Source: Pullulanibacillus pueri
GTDB taxonomy: Bacteria; Bacillota; Bacilli; Bacillales; Sporolactobacillaceae
DNA: 64,000 nt
Assembly: GCF_014639255.1 (NCBI RefSeq)
Contig: NZ_BMFV01000001.1
Coordinates: 248,001-312,000, forward strand
Reading direction: 5' to 3'
Positions 27,622 through 37,709 of this stretch are shown here, piece after piece; position 1 is the stretch's first letter, and each line of letters begins with the position of its first letter. The translations under genes and the position numbers were made by a program. The notes under the pieces are model-generated. The model was not told the DNA's origin. It saw only the letters and a list, made by a program, of their open reading frames with translations, and did no database searches.

Positions 27622-28947
27622 TTGACCAAGATATATGTCCTTGATACCAACGTGCTCTTGCAAGATCCATACGCATTATTTGCTTTTGAGGATAACGATA
27701 TTGTCATTCCAGCAGTTGTCCTTGAGGAAATTGATTCGAAAAAGAGAAATATGGATGAAATTGGCAAACATGCACGTCACGTTTCGCGGTTAATTGATGA
27801 TTTAAGAGAGAAAGGCAGACTTCATGAAAAAATTCCTTTGGAAACGGGAGGTCACCTGTGGGTAGAGCTTAATCACCGTTCTTTTCAATATCTTAAGGAG
27901 ACGTTTATTGAAAGGACAAATGATAATCGTATTTTAGCTGTAGCTCTAAATCTCCATAGAGAAGAACAGGAAAAAGCGGATCCTAAACCGGTCATCATTG
28001 TCAGTAAGGATGTTCTGGTGAGAGTAAAGGCAGATGCGTTAGGCCTTCCCGCAGAGGACTTTTTGAGTGATCGTGTGATCAATAACGATGACATATATAC
28101 CGGTTATAAGGAAATTGAAGTTGATGAAGAGCTGATGAATCAATTTTACCAAGACAAAGCACTGCCTGTTCTTGCCTTGAAATGTGGACCGCTCTACCCT
28201 CGAGAGTTTGTCATATTGAAAACTTTTACGAATCAATCGTCTGCGTTAGGTATCACAGATGAGCATGCAAAAATGATCACCCCCTGTAGATTTGGAAATG
28301 ACTCAGTCTGGGGAATTAAAGCCAAAAATGCCCAACAAGTAATGGCATTAGAGCTGTTGCAAAGAAATGAAATTGAACTTGTGACATTAGTAGGAAAAGC
28401 TGGAACAGGTAAAACGTTGCTGACATTAGCAGCAGGGCTGTTACAAACAGAGGATTTACAAGAGTATCAAAAAATGCTTATTGTTCGTCCTATTGTTCCA
28501 GTCGGAAAGGATTTAGGGTATTTACCAGGCGAAAAGGAAGAAAAATTAAAACCTTGGTTACAGCCTATTTACGATAATCTTGAGTATCTATTTAATACAA
28601 AAAGAAAAGGAGAAATAGAAAATATCCTTTCAGGGATGAGTTCTATCCAGGTTGAAGCTTTAACCTTTATTCGTGGGAGAAGTCTCCCAGAGCAGTTTAT
28701 TATTATTGATGAGGCACAAAACTTGACCAAGCATGAAGTAAAAACAATTCTTACTCGAGTGGGAGAGGGAACAAAAATCATCTTAGTAGGAGATCCTCAG
28801 CAAGTCGACCACCCTTACCTAGATGAGTATAATAATGGGCTAACATACGTTGTTGAGAAAATGAAAGATTTGGAGATTAGTGGACATGTCAAGTTGATGA
28901 AAGGAGAGCGATCAACGCTCGCACAGTTGGCGGCAGATATCTTGTGA
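27622..28947 (+). CDS. ylaK: PhoH-family ATPase with PIN domain (YlaK/PhoH2)
   Basis: A 441-residue two-domain protein. The N-terminal PIN domain starts YVLDTNVLLQDPY with metal-binding Asp and further acidic residues (EEIDSKKRN, TNDNRILAVAL). The C-terminal PhoH ATPase has Walker A VGKAGTGKTLL and Walker B FIIIDEAQN. PhoH2 proteins of this architecture are RNA helicases/RNases in work on mycobacteria. The start is TTG 27622, after CAGGAGGCG. It corresponds in length and position to B. subtilis ylaK. Confidence 0.93.
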   Translation: MTKIYVLDTNVLLQDPYALFAFEDNDIVIPAVVLEEIDSKKRNMDEIGKHARHVSRLIDDLREKGRLHEKIPLETGGHLWVELNHRSFQYLKETFIERTNDNRILAVALNLHREEQEKADPKPVIIVSKDVLVRVKADALGLPAEDFLSDRVINNDDIYTGYKEIEVDEELMNQFYQDKALPVLALKCGPLYPREFVILKTFTNQSSALGITDEHAKMITPCRFGNDSVWGIKAKNAQQVMALELLQRNEIELVTLVGKAGTGKTLLTLAAGLLQTEDLQEYQKMLIVRPIVPVGKDLGYLPGEKEEKLKPWLQPIYDNLEYLFNTKRKGEIENILSGMSSIQVEALTFIRGRSLPEQFIIIDEAQNLTKHEVKTILTRVGEGTKIILVGDPQQVDHPYLDEYNNGLTYVVEKMKDLEISGHVKLMKGERSTLAQLAADIL

Positions 28948-28954
28948 AATTGAA

Positions 28955-28988
28955 CAAGAAAAAACCTTATCAAATGTTTGATAAGGTT
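28955..28988 (-). terminator. Terminator of ylaL
   Basis: A 12-base stem (AACCTTATCAAA with TTTGATAAGGTT) is followed on the minus strand by TTTTTTCTTG. On the plus strand there is no T tract, so it mainly serves the minus-strand gene. Confidence 0.88.
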
Positions 28989-29002
28989 GGGGTTATCCAA
29001 GA

Positions 29003-29476
29003 TCATTCCACAATAATGGAGGTAATGCCTTTAATGGCTTTATCTTTCATACTAGGATCCTGGAAATAAAAATGGAGAGGGCCATCCTCCTCAATGATTC
29101 TGCCGTTAATACTGAATGCAAAAACACCTGATTTTGCATCTTCGAGTGAAACAATCGCTTTTTCGCCATTTTGTAGTGAAAAAGTCACTTGCGTTGCCTC
29201 GTTCTTTGGTTCTGAATTTTCGATAAAAATTTTGACGGGGATTGCGAAGGAACGAGTGAGCCATTCTTGTTTTTTATACTTTCTTTGACCTTTAGCTAGT
29301 CTCGGAATCGCTGCTCCCGCGCGTTCATCTTTTTGCGCTTCAAGAAATTCATCGAGGTCAAAATCATTGCTAAAGAAATCATCAATATCAATTTTTCTGT
29401 CATCAAAAATCCAACTACTTGGGTCCAATGTTAATGGAAAAGAAACTAATCCTGTAATGGTAACTATTTCTGGCAT
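29003..29476 (-). CDS. ylaL: YlaL family protein
   Basis: The product of about 157 residues contains ITGLVSFPLTLDPSSWIFDD near its start and GVFAFSINGRIIEEDGPLHF near its end. These are features I associate with the YlaL family of Bacillus, whose role is not established. There is no signal or membrane segment. The start is set at ATG 29476 behind AGAAGG; another in-frame ATG 18 bases upstream also has a possible site. It lies between phoH/ylaK and ylaN, as in B. subtilis. Confidence 0.75.
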   Translation of the reverse strand: MPEIVTITGLVSFPLTLDPSSWIFDDRKIDIDDFFSNDFDLDEFLEAQKDERAGAAIPRLAKGQRKYKKQEWLTRSFAIPVKIFIENSEPKNEATQVTFSLQNGEKAIVSLEDAKSGVFAFSINGRIIEEDGPLHFYFQDPSMKDKAIKGITSIIVE

Positions 29477-29745
29477 TTTTAAACCTTCTCTCATGTTAAG
29501 ACCTTTCATACCGTAATCTGACGGCAAAAGGGAAAGATTATTTTGGACGTACTGATTCTAGTATAAAAGGTATAAAGTATTTTGTCACACATTCTAATTC
29601 TGGAGCGCTAAAAAATGATTTTTGAGGAGAAAAATAGCTTTAAATCTAAAAAATTGTATAAACCTATACCACTCTCCTCTTGCTTTTTATAGCTTTTAAA
29701 GCTAATATGTGAGTTAGGATGGTGAATCAAACGGAGGGGATCCTA

Positions 29746-30030
29746 TTGTCGACCGAAATCGAAGCGGGTCACCGTGAGAAAGCCTACCAAGTGCTCAAAA
29801 GCGACGCTCACAAGATCCTAAAACTTATAGAAGTGCAAATGGATAATTTAACCATGCCACAATGTCCTCTATATGAGGAAGTTCTAGATACACAAATGTT
29901 CGGCCTTTCTAGAGAAATTGATTTCGCTATTCGTCTAGGGTTGGTCGAAGAGAAGGACGCCAAGGAATTGCTTGAGTCATTGGAGAGGCAGTTATCAACA
30001 CTTCACGATGCTGTTACGCGCGAAAAATAA
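29746..30030 (+). CDS. ylaN: YlaN family protein (iron homeostasis)
   Basis: The 94-residue protein contains the highly conserved core IKVQ-like [20 protein letters not shown] followed by [16 protein letters not shown], typical of YlaN. Recent work on B. subtilis and S. aureus links YlaN to Fur and iron availability. The start is TTG 29746 with GGAGGGG seven bases upstream; a longer frame from 29719 would add nine residues not expected for the family. It is single, with its own terminator, upstream of ftsW. Confidence 0.92.
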   Translation: MSTEIEAGHREKAYQVLKSDAHKILKLIEVQMDNLTMPQCPLYEEVLDTQMFGLSREIDFAIRLGLVEEKDAKELLESLERQLSTLHDAVTREK

Positions 30031-30175
30031 AGTTGAATTTTTCTATTTAATCTTCTATTGAATGAAATGAAAGTTTGATGGACAGGGCGCTGTTCATTTT
30101 CTTTCAGTCTTTTTAGATATCATGAGATTGAAGGATGATGGTCTGTTCATACAATGATCTCTTTAGAATGACTAA

Positions 30176-30210
30176 ACTCAAACGATCATAAGGATCGCTT
30201 GAGTTTTTTC
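30176..30210 (+). terminator. Terminator after ylaN
   Basis: A 12-base stem (ACTCAAACGATC with GATCGCTTGAGT, one mismatch) with a 5-base loop is followed by TTTTTTCTTT. Confidence 0.85.
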
Positions 30211-30304
30211 TTTAATTTGTTTGAATTCTTTTATATAATAAGAACTAGCAGGAAAAGTTCACCTTGAAAGCGAACATAGAGTAGACAAGCAACATTGGAA
30301 TAGG

Positions 30305-31486
30305 ATGGACGAAGCGATGATTCAAAAATTATTTAAGCATTACGATTACAGTTTAATAGTTGTGGCTCTTTTACTTACAGGCTTTGGCGTTGTGATGGTT
30401 TATAGTGCAAGTGTAGCGGTATCTTTAAATGCTAATCACCCAGCAAACTATTTTTTTATCAAACAACTTTTCTGGGTATTCATTGCAATCATAGCTTTAC
30501 TTTGCGGCATGATCCTCCCTTATAAGATGTATAAAGCACTTGTAAAACCTATTATCTTTATTACGCTCTTTCTTTTAGTATTGGTATTATTAGTTGGAAC
30601 GGTCGCCAACCATGCGCAATCTTGGTTTGATATTGGTCCTTTCTCGGTTCAACCTGCTGAAATCGCTAAGCTATCCGTTATTATTTATTTAGCTTCAGTA
30701 TTCTCTAATAAGCAAAATCAAATATCAGATTTTAAATCAAGTGTTTTGCCACCGCTCATTATGATTTCCTTAGTGTTTCTATTAATTGCGATTCAGCCTG
30801 ATTTGGGAAGTGCAATGATCATTGCTGGTATTTCTGGAACGATGATTCTTTGTTCAGGGATTCGTGTGAAACACATTCTCATGCTGTTGGGATTAGCATG
30901 TGTGGCGCTTTCGATTATTTTCTTTACTTCCTTATCAGATGTTCAATCCGGACGTTTTGCGGGTGCATACCATCCTTTTGATCCAAAAATCAGCCAAAGT
31001 ACAGGCTTGCAGCTTATTAATTCTTACATAGCCATCGCTTCTGGTGGATTTACAGGAAAAGGGCTTGGAGAAAGTATTGAAAAGACAGGCTATTTACCTG
31101 AACCACAAACCGATTTTATAATGTCGATTACAGCCGAGGAACTCGGACTTATCGGTGTACTCTTTGTTATTATTTGTTTAGCTTATTTGGTGACTAAAAG
31201 CATATACATTGGCATCCGTTGTCAAGATGTTTTCGGAAGCTTGCTCGCGATTGGAATTGGTAGTTTTATGGCTATCCAAACCTTTATTAATTTGGGCGTT
31301 GTCACAGGGTTACTACCAATAACAGGGGTTACGCTGCCTTTTATTAGTTATGGTGGTTCGTCACTCGTTATGATGATGTTTTCAGTAGGCATTGTTGTTA
31401 ACCTATCAGGATTTGTCAAAATAAAAGAACAAGTGAATGAAGAGGAGACTGCTAAATGGAGAACAAAAACATCAATAAAATATTAG
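30305..31486 (+). CDS. ftsW: Cell division SEDS protein FtsW
   Basis: FtsW is the septal peptidoglycan glycosyltransferase that works with a class B PBP. This 393-residue protein shows about ten membrane segments and the SEDS blocks WFDIGPFSVQPAEIAK, IAIQPDLGSAMI, GFTGKGLGES, EPQTDFIMSITAEELG and PFISYGGSSL. FtsW is preferred over RodA because it lies directly upstream of pycA, as in B. subtilis. ATG at 30305 is used; ATG 30317 is equally possible. Its 3' end overlaps pycA by 31 bases. Confidence 0.92.
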   Translation: MDEAMIQKLFKHYDYSLIVVALLLTGFGVVMVYSASVAVSLNANHPANYFFIKQLFWVFIAIIALLCGMILPYKMYKALVKPIIFITLFLLVLVLLVGTVANHAQSWFDIGPFSVQPAEIAKLSVIIYLASVFSNKQNQISDFKSSVLPPLIMISLVFLLIAIQPDLGSAMIIAGISGTMILCSGIRVKHILMLLGLACVALSIIFFTSLSDVQSGRFAGAYHPFDPKISQSTGLQLINSYIAIASGGFTGKGLGESIEKTGYLPEPQTDFIMSITAEELGLIGVLFVIICLAYLVTKSIYIGIRCQDVFGSLLAIGIGSFMAIQTFINLGVVTGLLPITGVTLPFISYGGSSLVMMMFSVGIVVNLSGFVKIKEQVNEEETAKWRTKTSIKY

Positions 31487-34400
31487 TCGCTAACCGCGGT
31501 GAAATTGCCATTCGTATTTTTCGAGCGTGTACAGAATTAAATATACGCACTGTTGCGATTTATTCAACAGAGGATTCGGGTTCTTATCATCGGTATAAAG
31601 CGGATGAGGCCTATCTCGTAGGTAAAGGGAAGAAACCAATAGATGCCTATCTTGATATTGAAGGGATCCTTGAAATCGCCAAAGCCAATGATGTGGATGC
31701 GATCCATCCTGGCTACGGTTTTTTGTCTGAAAATGCAGAATTTGCGCGCCGGTGCCAAGAGGAAGGTATTGTCTTTATTGGTCCTAAAGTGGAACACTTA
31801 GAGGTTTTTGGTGATAAAGCAAAGGCAAGAGAAGCAGCAATTAACGCTAATATCCCTGTTGTTCCAGGGACTGATGGTCCAGTTCAAACATTAGAAGAGG
31901 CCCAACAATTTGCTGATGAGCATGGATTCCCTGTCATGATCAAAGCCGTCCTCGGTGGTGGTGGACGTGGTATGCGTATTGTTAGAAGTAAACAAGGGCT
32001 CAAGGATGCTTATGAACGAGCTAAATCCGAAGCAAAAGCCACCTTTGGTCAAGACGATATTTATGTTGAAAAATACTTGGAAAAACCAAGACATATTGAA
32101 GTCCAAATCCTTGCAGATTCCGAAGGGAATACCGTACACCTTTTGGAAAGGGATTGTTCAGTCCAACGTCGTCACCAAAAAGTGGTTGAGATTGCGCCGA
32201 GTCGTTTTTTAAGTGACAGTGTTAGATCGGCCATCCATGAAGCGGCTGTAAAACTGATGGACAGTGTGGACTATCTTAATGCTGGAACCGTGGAGTTCTT
32301 AGTGACTCCAGATGAGCAATTTTATTTTATAGAGGTTAACCCTCGGGTTCAGGTGGAACATACGATAACTGAGTTGATAACGGGTGTGGATATTGTTCAA
32401 TCCCAAATCCTAATTGCTCAAGGACATAATCTATTTGACGCTCCTGTTTCGATCCCCAAGCAAGAGGACGTTAGGGCCAACGGTTTTGCCATACAGTGTC
32501 GGGTCACAACAGAGGATCCTGCGAACCAATTTATGCCTGACACAGGAAAGATTATGGCCTATCGGACAGGTGGCGGTTTCGGTGTGCGACTTGATGCTGG
32601 GAACGGCTATCAAGGGGCTGTTATTACACCGCATTACGACTCTCTTCTCGTCAAGGTTTCAACCTATGCTTTGACTTTTGAGGCGGCTGCCTCAAAGATG
32701 CTTCGTAACTTAAGAGAGTTCCGAATTAGAGGCATTAAAACGAACATTGCTTTTTTAGAAAATGTAGTCACTCATCCAGCGTTTTTAAATGGTTCGGTTG
32801 ATACAACTTTTATCGACGCCACACCAGAGCTTTTTGTTTTCCCAGAAAGCTTAAACCGTGGAACGAAAATGTTGACCTATATAGGAGAAATTACTGTCAA
32901 TGGTTTTCCGGGGATTAAAAAGTCTAAAAAGCCGGCCTTTGATTCACCACAGCTTCCTAAGATTAAGCTCTCTGAACCAGCGCCTAGAGGGACGAAACAA
33001 ATTCTAGAGGAAGAGGGCGCCGATGGCCTCATTGAATGGATTAAAAAGCAAAATGACGTTCTTATTACAGATACCACCTTCCGTGATGCTCATCAAAGTT
33101 TATTGGCTACTCGGGTAAGAACGGCCGATATTTTAAAGGTTGCGGACCCTGTTGCCCGGTTACTTTCTAATGCTTTTTCATTAGAAATGTGGGGAGGAGC
33201 GACCTTTGATACCGCCTATCGTTTCCTTAAGGAAGATCCATGGGAACGCTTAACACTCCTTAGAGAGAAGATTCCTAATGTCCTATTTCAAATGCTTTTA
33301 CGAGGAGCAAATGCTGTAGGCTATACGAATTACCCTGATAATTTGATCAAGGCCTTTGTAAAGGAATCTGCAGCCTCAGGGATTGATGTGTTCCGAATTT
33401 TCGATAGTCTCAATTGGCTAAAAGGAATGACGCTTGCTATAGACGCGGTGCGAGAGACAGGGAAAATTGCTGAGGCAGCAATCTGCTACACTGGCGATAT
33501 CCTTAGCACAACTCGGACGAAATATGATCTAGGCTATTATAAAAAAATGGCGAAGGAATTAGAACATGCTGGCGCACATATTATCGCCATTAAGGATATG
33601 GCAGGGTTACTCAAGCCGGAAGCCGCCTATGCTTTAGTGAGTGAATTGAAAGAGACGGTTGATTTGCCGATTCATCTTCATATGCATGATACCAGTGGTA
33701 ATGGGATAGCCAGTTATATTAAAGCAGTAGAAGCAGGTGTTGATATTGTGGATACTGCCGTAGCTTCAATGTCCGGCATGACCTCACAACCCAGTGCCAA
33801 TAGCCTTTACTACGCACTTGAGGGGAATAAGCGTCCTTTGAAGAGCAATATCGACGGCTTAGATGCAGTGAGTCGTTATTGGGAAAGTGTACGGAAATAC
33901 TATGCTTCTTTTGAAAGTGGCTTAAATGCTCCTAATGCAGAAGTCTATAAATATGAAATGCCAGGGGGACAATACTCTAATCTTCAGCAGCAAGCCTCTG
34001 CCGTTGGGCTAGGCGAACGCTGGGAAGACGTTAAAGCGATGTACGCAACAGTGAATCAGATGTTTGGCGATATCGTTAAAGTCACCCCTTCTTCTAAGGT
34101 TGTTGGTGATATGGCTCTCTTTATGGTGCAAAATGATTTAACAGAGGACGATATTTATGAAAGAGGGGAAGATATTGATTTTCCTGACTCGGTCATTACG
34201 TTCTTTGAAGGGAAATTAGGTCAACCTTATCTAGGCTTTCCTAAGGAGTTACAAAGAATTGTTCTAAAAGGCCGTGAACCTATTACCAATCGACCTGGTG
34301 AGCGTTTAGAACCCGTAGATTTTAATGAGCTTAAAGAGAGTTTAACCGAAAGGTACGGGAGCACACCATCAAATAAAGAAATGATCTCTTATGCCCTGTA

Positions 34401-34905
34401 CCCAAAGGTCTATAATGAATATAGACAAATTGTTGAACAATATGGGCAGGTCAGTGTCCTTGATACACCAACTTTCTTTTATGGCTTGAGGCTTGGAGAA
34501 GAAGTTTCTGTCGAAATAGAACAAGGGAAGACATTGATTGTTAAACTTGTATCGATTGGACAGCCGCAAAAAGATGGAACGCGGATCGTTTACTTTGAAT
34601 TAAATGGTCAACCGCGTGAAGTTGTGATTAAGGACAATACGATCGAGGCATCTGTAGATGTAAAAAGAAAAGCCGATAAGAGTAATCCTGGTGAAATTGG
34701 TGCTTCAATGCCAGGGACAGTCATAAAGGTATTAGTGGACAAGGGCGAAAAGGTGAAAAAGGGCGATCACATCATTATTACGGAAGCGATGAAGATGGAA
34801 ACGACACTTCAAGCGCCGTTTGATGGAGTTGTTGAAAATGTCTTTGTTAAAGAAAATGAAGCCATTCAAACCGGAGATCTTCTCATAGAACTTCGTGGGA
34901 ATTAA
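31456..34905 (+). CDS. pycA: Pyruvate carboxylase
   Basis: A single-chain 1149-residue biotin enzyme that makes oxaloacetate from pyruvate, bicarbonate and ATP. Domains in order: biotin carboxylase (ILVANRGEIAIRIFRA at the start, GGGGRGMR ATP loop, EVNPRVQVEHT), carboxyltransferase from about residue 530 (DTTFRDAHQSLLATR, with metal and Lys site near IKDMAGLLKP and HLHMHDTSGNG), allosteric linker, and a C-terminal carrier domain with biotinyl Lys in TEAMKMETTL. It overlaps ftsW and is followed by a strong terminator. It refills the citrate cycle alongside the nearby PDH. Confidence 0.97.
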   Translation: MENKNINKILVANRGEIAIRIFRACTELNIRTVAIYSTEDSGSYHRYKADEAYLVGKGKKPIDAYLDIEGILEIAKANDVDAIHPGYGFLSENAEFARRCQEEGIVFIGPKVEHLEVFGDKAKAREAAINANIPVVPGTDGPVQTLEEAQQFADEHGFPVMIKAVLGGGGRGMRIVRSKQGLKDAYERAKSEAKATFGQDDIYVEKYLEKPRHIEVQILADSEGNTVHLLERDCSVQRRHQKVVEIAPSRFLSDSVRSAIHEAAVKLMDSVDYLNAGTVEFLVTPDEQFYFIEVNPRVQVEHTITELITGVDIVQSQILIAQGHNLFDAPVSIPKQEDVRANGFAIQCRVTTEDPANQFMPDTGKIMAYRTGGGFGVRLDAGNGYQGAVITPHYDSLLVKVSTYALTFEAAASKMLRNLREFRIRGIKTNIAFLENVVTHPAFLNGSVDTTFIDATPELFVFPESLNRGTKMLTYIGEITVNGFPGIKKSKKPAFDSPQLPKIKLSEPAPRGTKQILEEEGADGLIEWIKKQNDVLITDTTFRDAHQSLLATRVRTADILKVADPVARLLSNAFSLEMWGGATFDTAYRFLKEDPWERLTLLREKIPNVLFQMLLRGANAVGYTNYPDNLIKAFVKESAASGIDVFRIFDSLNWLKGMTLAIDAVRETGKIAEAAICYTGDILSTTRTKYDLGYYKKMAKELEHAGAHIIAIKDMAGLLKPEAAYALVSELKETVDLPIHLHMHDTSGNGIASYIKAVEAGVDIVDTAVASMSGMTSQPSANSLYYALEGNKRPLKSNIDGLDAVSRYWESVRKYYASFESGLNAPNAEVYKYEMPGGQYSNLQQQASAVGLGERWEDVKAMYATVNQMFGDIVKVTPSSKVVGDMALFMVQNDLTEDDIYERGEDIDFPDSVITFFEGKLGQPYLGFPKELQRIVLKGREPITNRPGERLEPVDFNELKESLTERYGSTPSNKEMISYALYPKVYNEYRQIVEQYGQVSVLDTPTFFYGLRLGEEVSVEIEQGKTLIVKLVSIGQPQKDGTRIVYFELNGQPREVVIKDNTIEASVDVKRKADKSNPGEIGASMPGTVIKVLVDKGEKVKKGDHIIITEAMKMETTLQAPFDGVVENVFVKENEAIQTGDLLIELRGN

Positions 34906-34915
34906 GCATACTAAA

Positions 34916-34950
34916 AGACTGCAATCCTAAAAAAGGGTTGCAGTTTTTAT
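34916..34950 (+). terminator. Terminator of pycA
   Basis: The stem ACTGCAATCCT / AGGGTTGCAGT (one mismatch) has a 5-base loop and is followed by TTTT. Confidence 0.88.
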
Positions 34951-35214
34951 ATATCTTTTTTTATTTAAGAGATAACAAAGGAAATGTCAGGTCATTAAGT
35001 AAATGGAGATTTTTGCTACAGAATGCTCTCTCTACATGCGGGAGGATGGAAATCTTTCAGAGAAAAAGTACGCGTAGAGAATCATGTTTCTAGAATATTA
35101 TGGTGTGGATAGAGCGCCCATAAAGACCAAGTATTCTTAAAAGGTTTCGTAGATGCTAGCGAAAAGAGTGTAAATTCAACTTTATTTACATCAAAATAAT
35201 GATTCAAAAGAGAA
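34951..35214. other. Spacer with weak repeat remnants
   Basis: Nothing coding is visible. GAATGCTCTCTCTACATGCG and the following stretch look like a decayed family A fragment, but the match is loose. Confidence 0.3.
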
Positions 35215-35250
35215 GGGCATCCTCAAAAAGCAAAGGCTTTTGGGATACCC
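35205..35250 (-). terminator. Terminator of ctaA
   Basis: On the minus strand GGGTATCCCAAAAGC pairs with GCTTTTTGAGGATGCCC (imperfect), followed by TTCTCTTTTG just behind the ctaA stop codon. Confidence 0.8.
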
Positions 35251-35256
35251 TCTTAA

Positions 35257-36156
35257 TTATTTTGTTTGCTTTCTTAAAGCGATCATCGTCATAAACGCTA
35301 GGATACCAAATAAACAAGTAATAAAAAACGAATGGAGTAATAGGAATGTTAAGTTCAATTGTGTTAGAACAACAAAAACACCACTTGTAGCTTGACCTAT
35401 CACAGATAATATAGCGATCAAAGATCCCCAGAATAACCATCTTTCATGCCTTAATCGGATAAGGGCATAAAGGAATGTGATCAATATCCAGAGGGCTAAA
35501 ATACCAGCTAGTACTCGGTGACCAAATTGAACACCTGCACGACTATATAAATCTGGAATGACCTGACCAGTACATAGTGGGAAATCGGGACAACCTAAAG
35601 CTGAATCTGTATGACGCACAAAGGCCCCACTATAGACAACAATATAAGTATAAATGATTAAAAGGGTTTGATTGACCCGCATTCCCATTCCTGTTCGTGG
35701 GTGGATGGACCCCGAAGCTTTTGTCTCTTCAAATATAATGACCGTTAACAATAAAACACTCGCGAACGATATGAGTGAAATTCCGAAATGTAGGGCAAGA
35801 ACGATGGAGGATTGATCCCAAATCACTGCAGCTGCCCCTAATAAACCTTGTAATACTACAAAAAAAACAGAGCAGATGGATAGGAATTTAACCCCTTTGA
35901 CCTTCGTAAGACGAATCCACGCCCATACACTTAAAATTACAATCAATAAACCTGCTAAGGCAGAAACGGCCCTGTGGCTAAATTCAATAAAGGTTTCTTT
36001 ATTACTTGTATCTGGAACGACTTGGCCGTAGCAGAGTGGCCAATGATGACCACATCCTAATTCAGAGCCGGTATTGGTTACAATAGCGCCCATGATAACG
36101 ACAATAAGCATTCCTAGGGAAGTTAAGACACCTAAAATACGTAAAACACGATCCAT
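35257..36156 (-). CDS. ctaA: Haem A synthase
   Basis: CtaA converts haem O to haem A for the terminal oxidase, in the membrane. The 299-residue protein has about eight membrane segments and the paired histidines expected for haem ligation (EFSHRAVS and QFGHRVLAG, with further His in LALHFGIS and LLLHSFF). Two Cys pairs are visible in extracytoplasmic loops (GCGHHWPLC and GCPDFPLC), as in the Bacillus enzyme. It is divergent from ctaB-F, the conserved Bacillus arrangement. The start follows AGAAGGTGAC. Confidence 0.96.
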   Translation of the reverse strand: MDRVLRILGVLTSLGMLIVVIMGAIVTNTGSELGCGHHWPLCYGQVVPDTSNKETFIEFSHRAVSALAGLLIVILSVWAWIRLTKVKGVKFLSICSVFFVVLQGLLGAAAVIWDQSSIVLALHFGISLISFASVLLLTVIIFEETKASGSIHPRTGMGMRVNQTLLIIYTYIVVYSGAFVRHTDSALGCPDFPLCTGQVIPDLYSRAGVQFGHRVLAGILALWILITFLYALIRLRHERWLFWGSLIAILSVIGQATSGVFVVLTQLNLTFLLLHSFFITCLFGILAFMTMIALRKQTK

Positions 36157-36601
36157 TAAGTCACCTTCTCAAATGAGAAACTATTTACAACAATTTTATA
36201 GAACAATTGAAAGTTTGTCGATTTTGTGTCAACTTTGTGCAAAGTATACAAAGGCATAGACTTCGTATATAATGAAATAAGGTTATGTTATCCAATTCAT
36301 ATAATATCCTAACACAATAGGGCTCCTACTAGTCATTGATTTGTGAACAGGAAGAAACAATTTTATGGCTAAAAATAAAATAATCTTTTAGGTTTTCAAA
36401 TAATAGGACCGTTTATTATAATAGAGGATGTTCAAAAAGACTGTGGGTTATGTATAGTATCCCGTTTTCGACCCGTGATTATCTTAATACTCTTTCACAT
36501 GAAAATGGCGTCTTTTTGAATACATATCTAAATAGACACGATAGGAGAACCGCGCGTTTTAGAAACGGAACGCGTTTTGATTTAGAAAGGATGCGACCGG
36601 A
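36157..36601. promoter_or_regulatory. Divergent ctaA-ctaB control region
   Basis: This 445-base spacer must hold the promoters for ctaA and ctaB. In B. subtilis the same spacer is controlled by ResD and carbon sources; I cannot prove such sites here. It contains the GTGTTCAAAAA-type inverted repeat at 36427-36523 and, at about 36551-36580, a small CGCGTT/AACGCG hairpin followed by TTTT that could attenuate ctaB. Confidence 0.45.
36427..36523. repeat. Inverted repeat with GATGTTCAAAAAGAC arms
   Basis: The left arm GATGTTCAAAAAGAC faces the right arm GTCTTTTTGAATAC at a distance of about 70 bases. The arms are related to those at 10711-10793 and 51936-51986. In the RNA it would form a 12-base stem with a long loop. 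Confidence 0.7.
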
Positions 36602-37543
36602 ATGTCAAAACCGTTGAGTTCACTTGATTCAACTCAAACTATAGATACGGCTTCCAATTTAGCTGATAAAAAGAAAACAGGTACCTTTAAAGACTTCCTG
36701 GAAATTTGCAAGACAGGAATTGTGAATTCTAACCTCGTGACTACATTCACAGGAATATGGTTAGCCTTAAAGTTAACTGATCAGTTGTTTTTAGATAATC
36801 TTGTTAAAATTATATTGGTACTTGCTGGAGCAGCACTTGTTATTGCTGGAGGTTGCTGTCTCAATAATTTTATTGATCGAGATATTGACCAATTAATGGA
36901 AAGGACAAGGGAGCGCCCTTCAGCAACAGGGACACTCATTCCACGGCAAGTCTTATGGGCTGGAATCATCATGTCAACATTAGGAACCATTTTATTATTC
37001 ATGGGTTCTCCTGTTTCCGCGATTTTTGGTCTCATTGGACTCTTTGTTTATGTTGTTATCTATACTATGTGGCTAAAGAGAACTCACTCCATAAATACGA
37101 TTGTTGGTGGAGTTTCAGGAGCTGTCCCACCACTTATTGGGTGGGCAGCAATAGATCCTAGTCTTTCAAGTATGGTTCCTTGGTTACTGTTTTTATTTAT
37201 GTTTTTATGGCAACCGCCGCACTTCTTAGCTCTTGCTTTAAAGAGAGTCGAAGAATATCGTCGTGCAGGAATTCCAATGCTTCCTGTTGTAGCGGGCTTT
37301 GAAGTAACCAAACGGCAAATGATTATTTATGTTGCTGCTCTTATTCCTGCTTCATTGATGTTATATGAATTAGGAACTGTCTATTTAATTGCTGCAGGAA
37401 TCCTTGGAATCGCGTGGTTAATTATAAGTATTGCAGGTTTTTATACAAAAGATATTATTAAATGGTCACGCATAATGTTTGTTTTTTCTTTGAATTACAT
37501 GACTATACTGTTTATTGTCATGATCATATCTGTCCTTTTCTAA
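36602..37543 (+). CDS. ctaB: Protohaem IX farnesyltransferase (haem O synthase)
   Basis: CtaB adds a farnesyl chain to protohaem, the step before CtaA. The 313-residue UbiA-type membrane prenyltransferase shows the acid-rich NNFIDRDIDQLMERTRERP motif, and the second conserved block WLKRTHSINTIVGGVSGAVPPLIGWAA. About eight or nine membrane segments follow a polar N-terminus of 40 residues. The start is ATG 36602 behind GAAAGGATG. It leads ctaC with a 166-base gap. Confidence 0.96.
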   Translation: MSKPLSSLDSTQTIDTASNLADKKKTGTFKDFLEICKTGIVNSNLVTTFTGIWLALKLTDQLFLDNLVKIILVLAGAALVIAGGCCLNNFIDRDIDQLMERTRERPSATGTLIPRQVLWAGIIMSTLGTILLFMGSPVSAIFGLIGLFVYVVIYTMWLKRTHSINTIVGGVSGAVPPLIGWAAIDPSLSSMVPWLLFLFMFLWQPPHFLALALKRVEEYRRAGIPMLPVVAGFEVTKRQMIIYVAALIPASLMLYELGTVYLIAAGILGIAWLIISIAGFYTKDIIKWSRIMFVFSLNYMTILFIVMIISVLF

Positions 37544-37709
37544 GCGTTGTTTATTAAACAGTTGTCGTTTAACACTTAAAATAGAATGAGGGTTTTTTGT
37601 TTGAAGTAGCTTTGTCTCTTTAAAACATGCACTTATATTATTTTTTTGTGGCGGCAACTGTTTTTTATTATATTTTTTAAACTTCCGATATAGAAAGAGA
37701 GGGTCCTTT

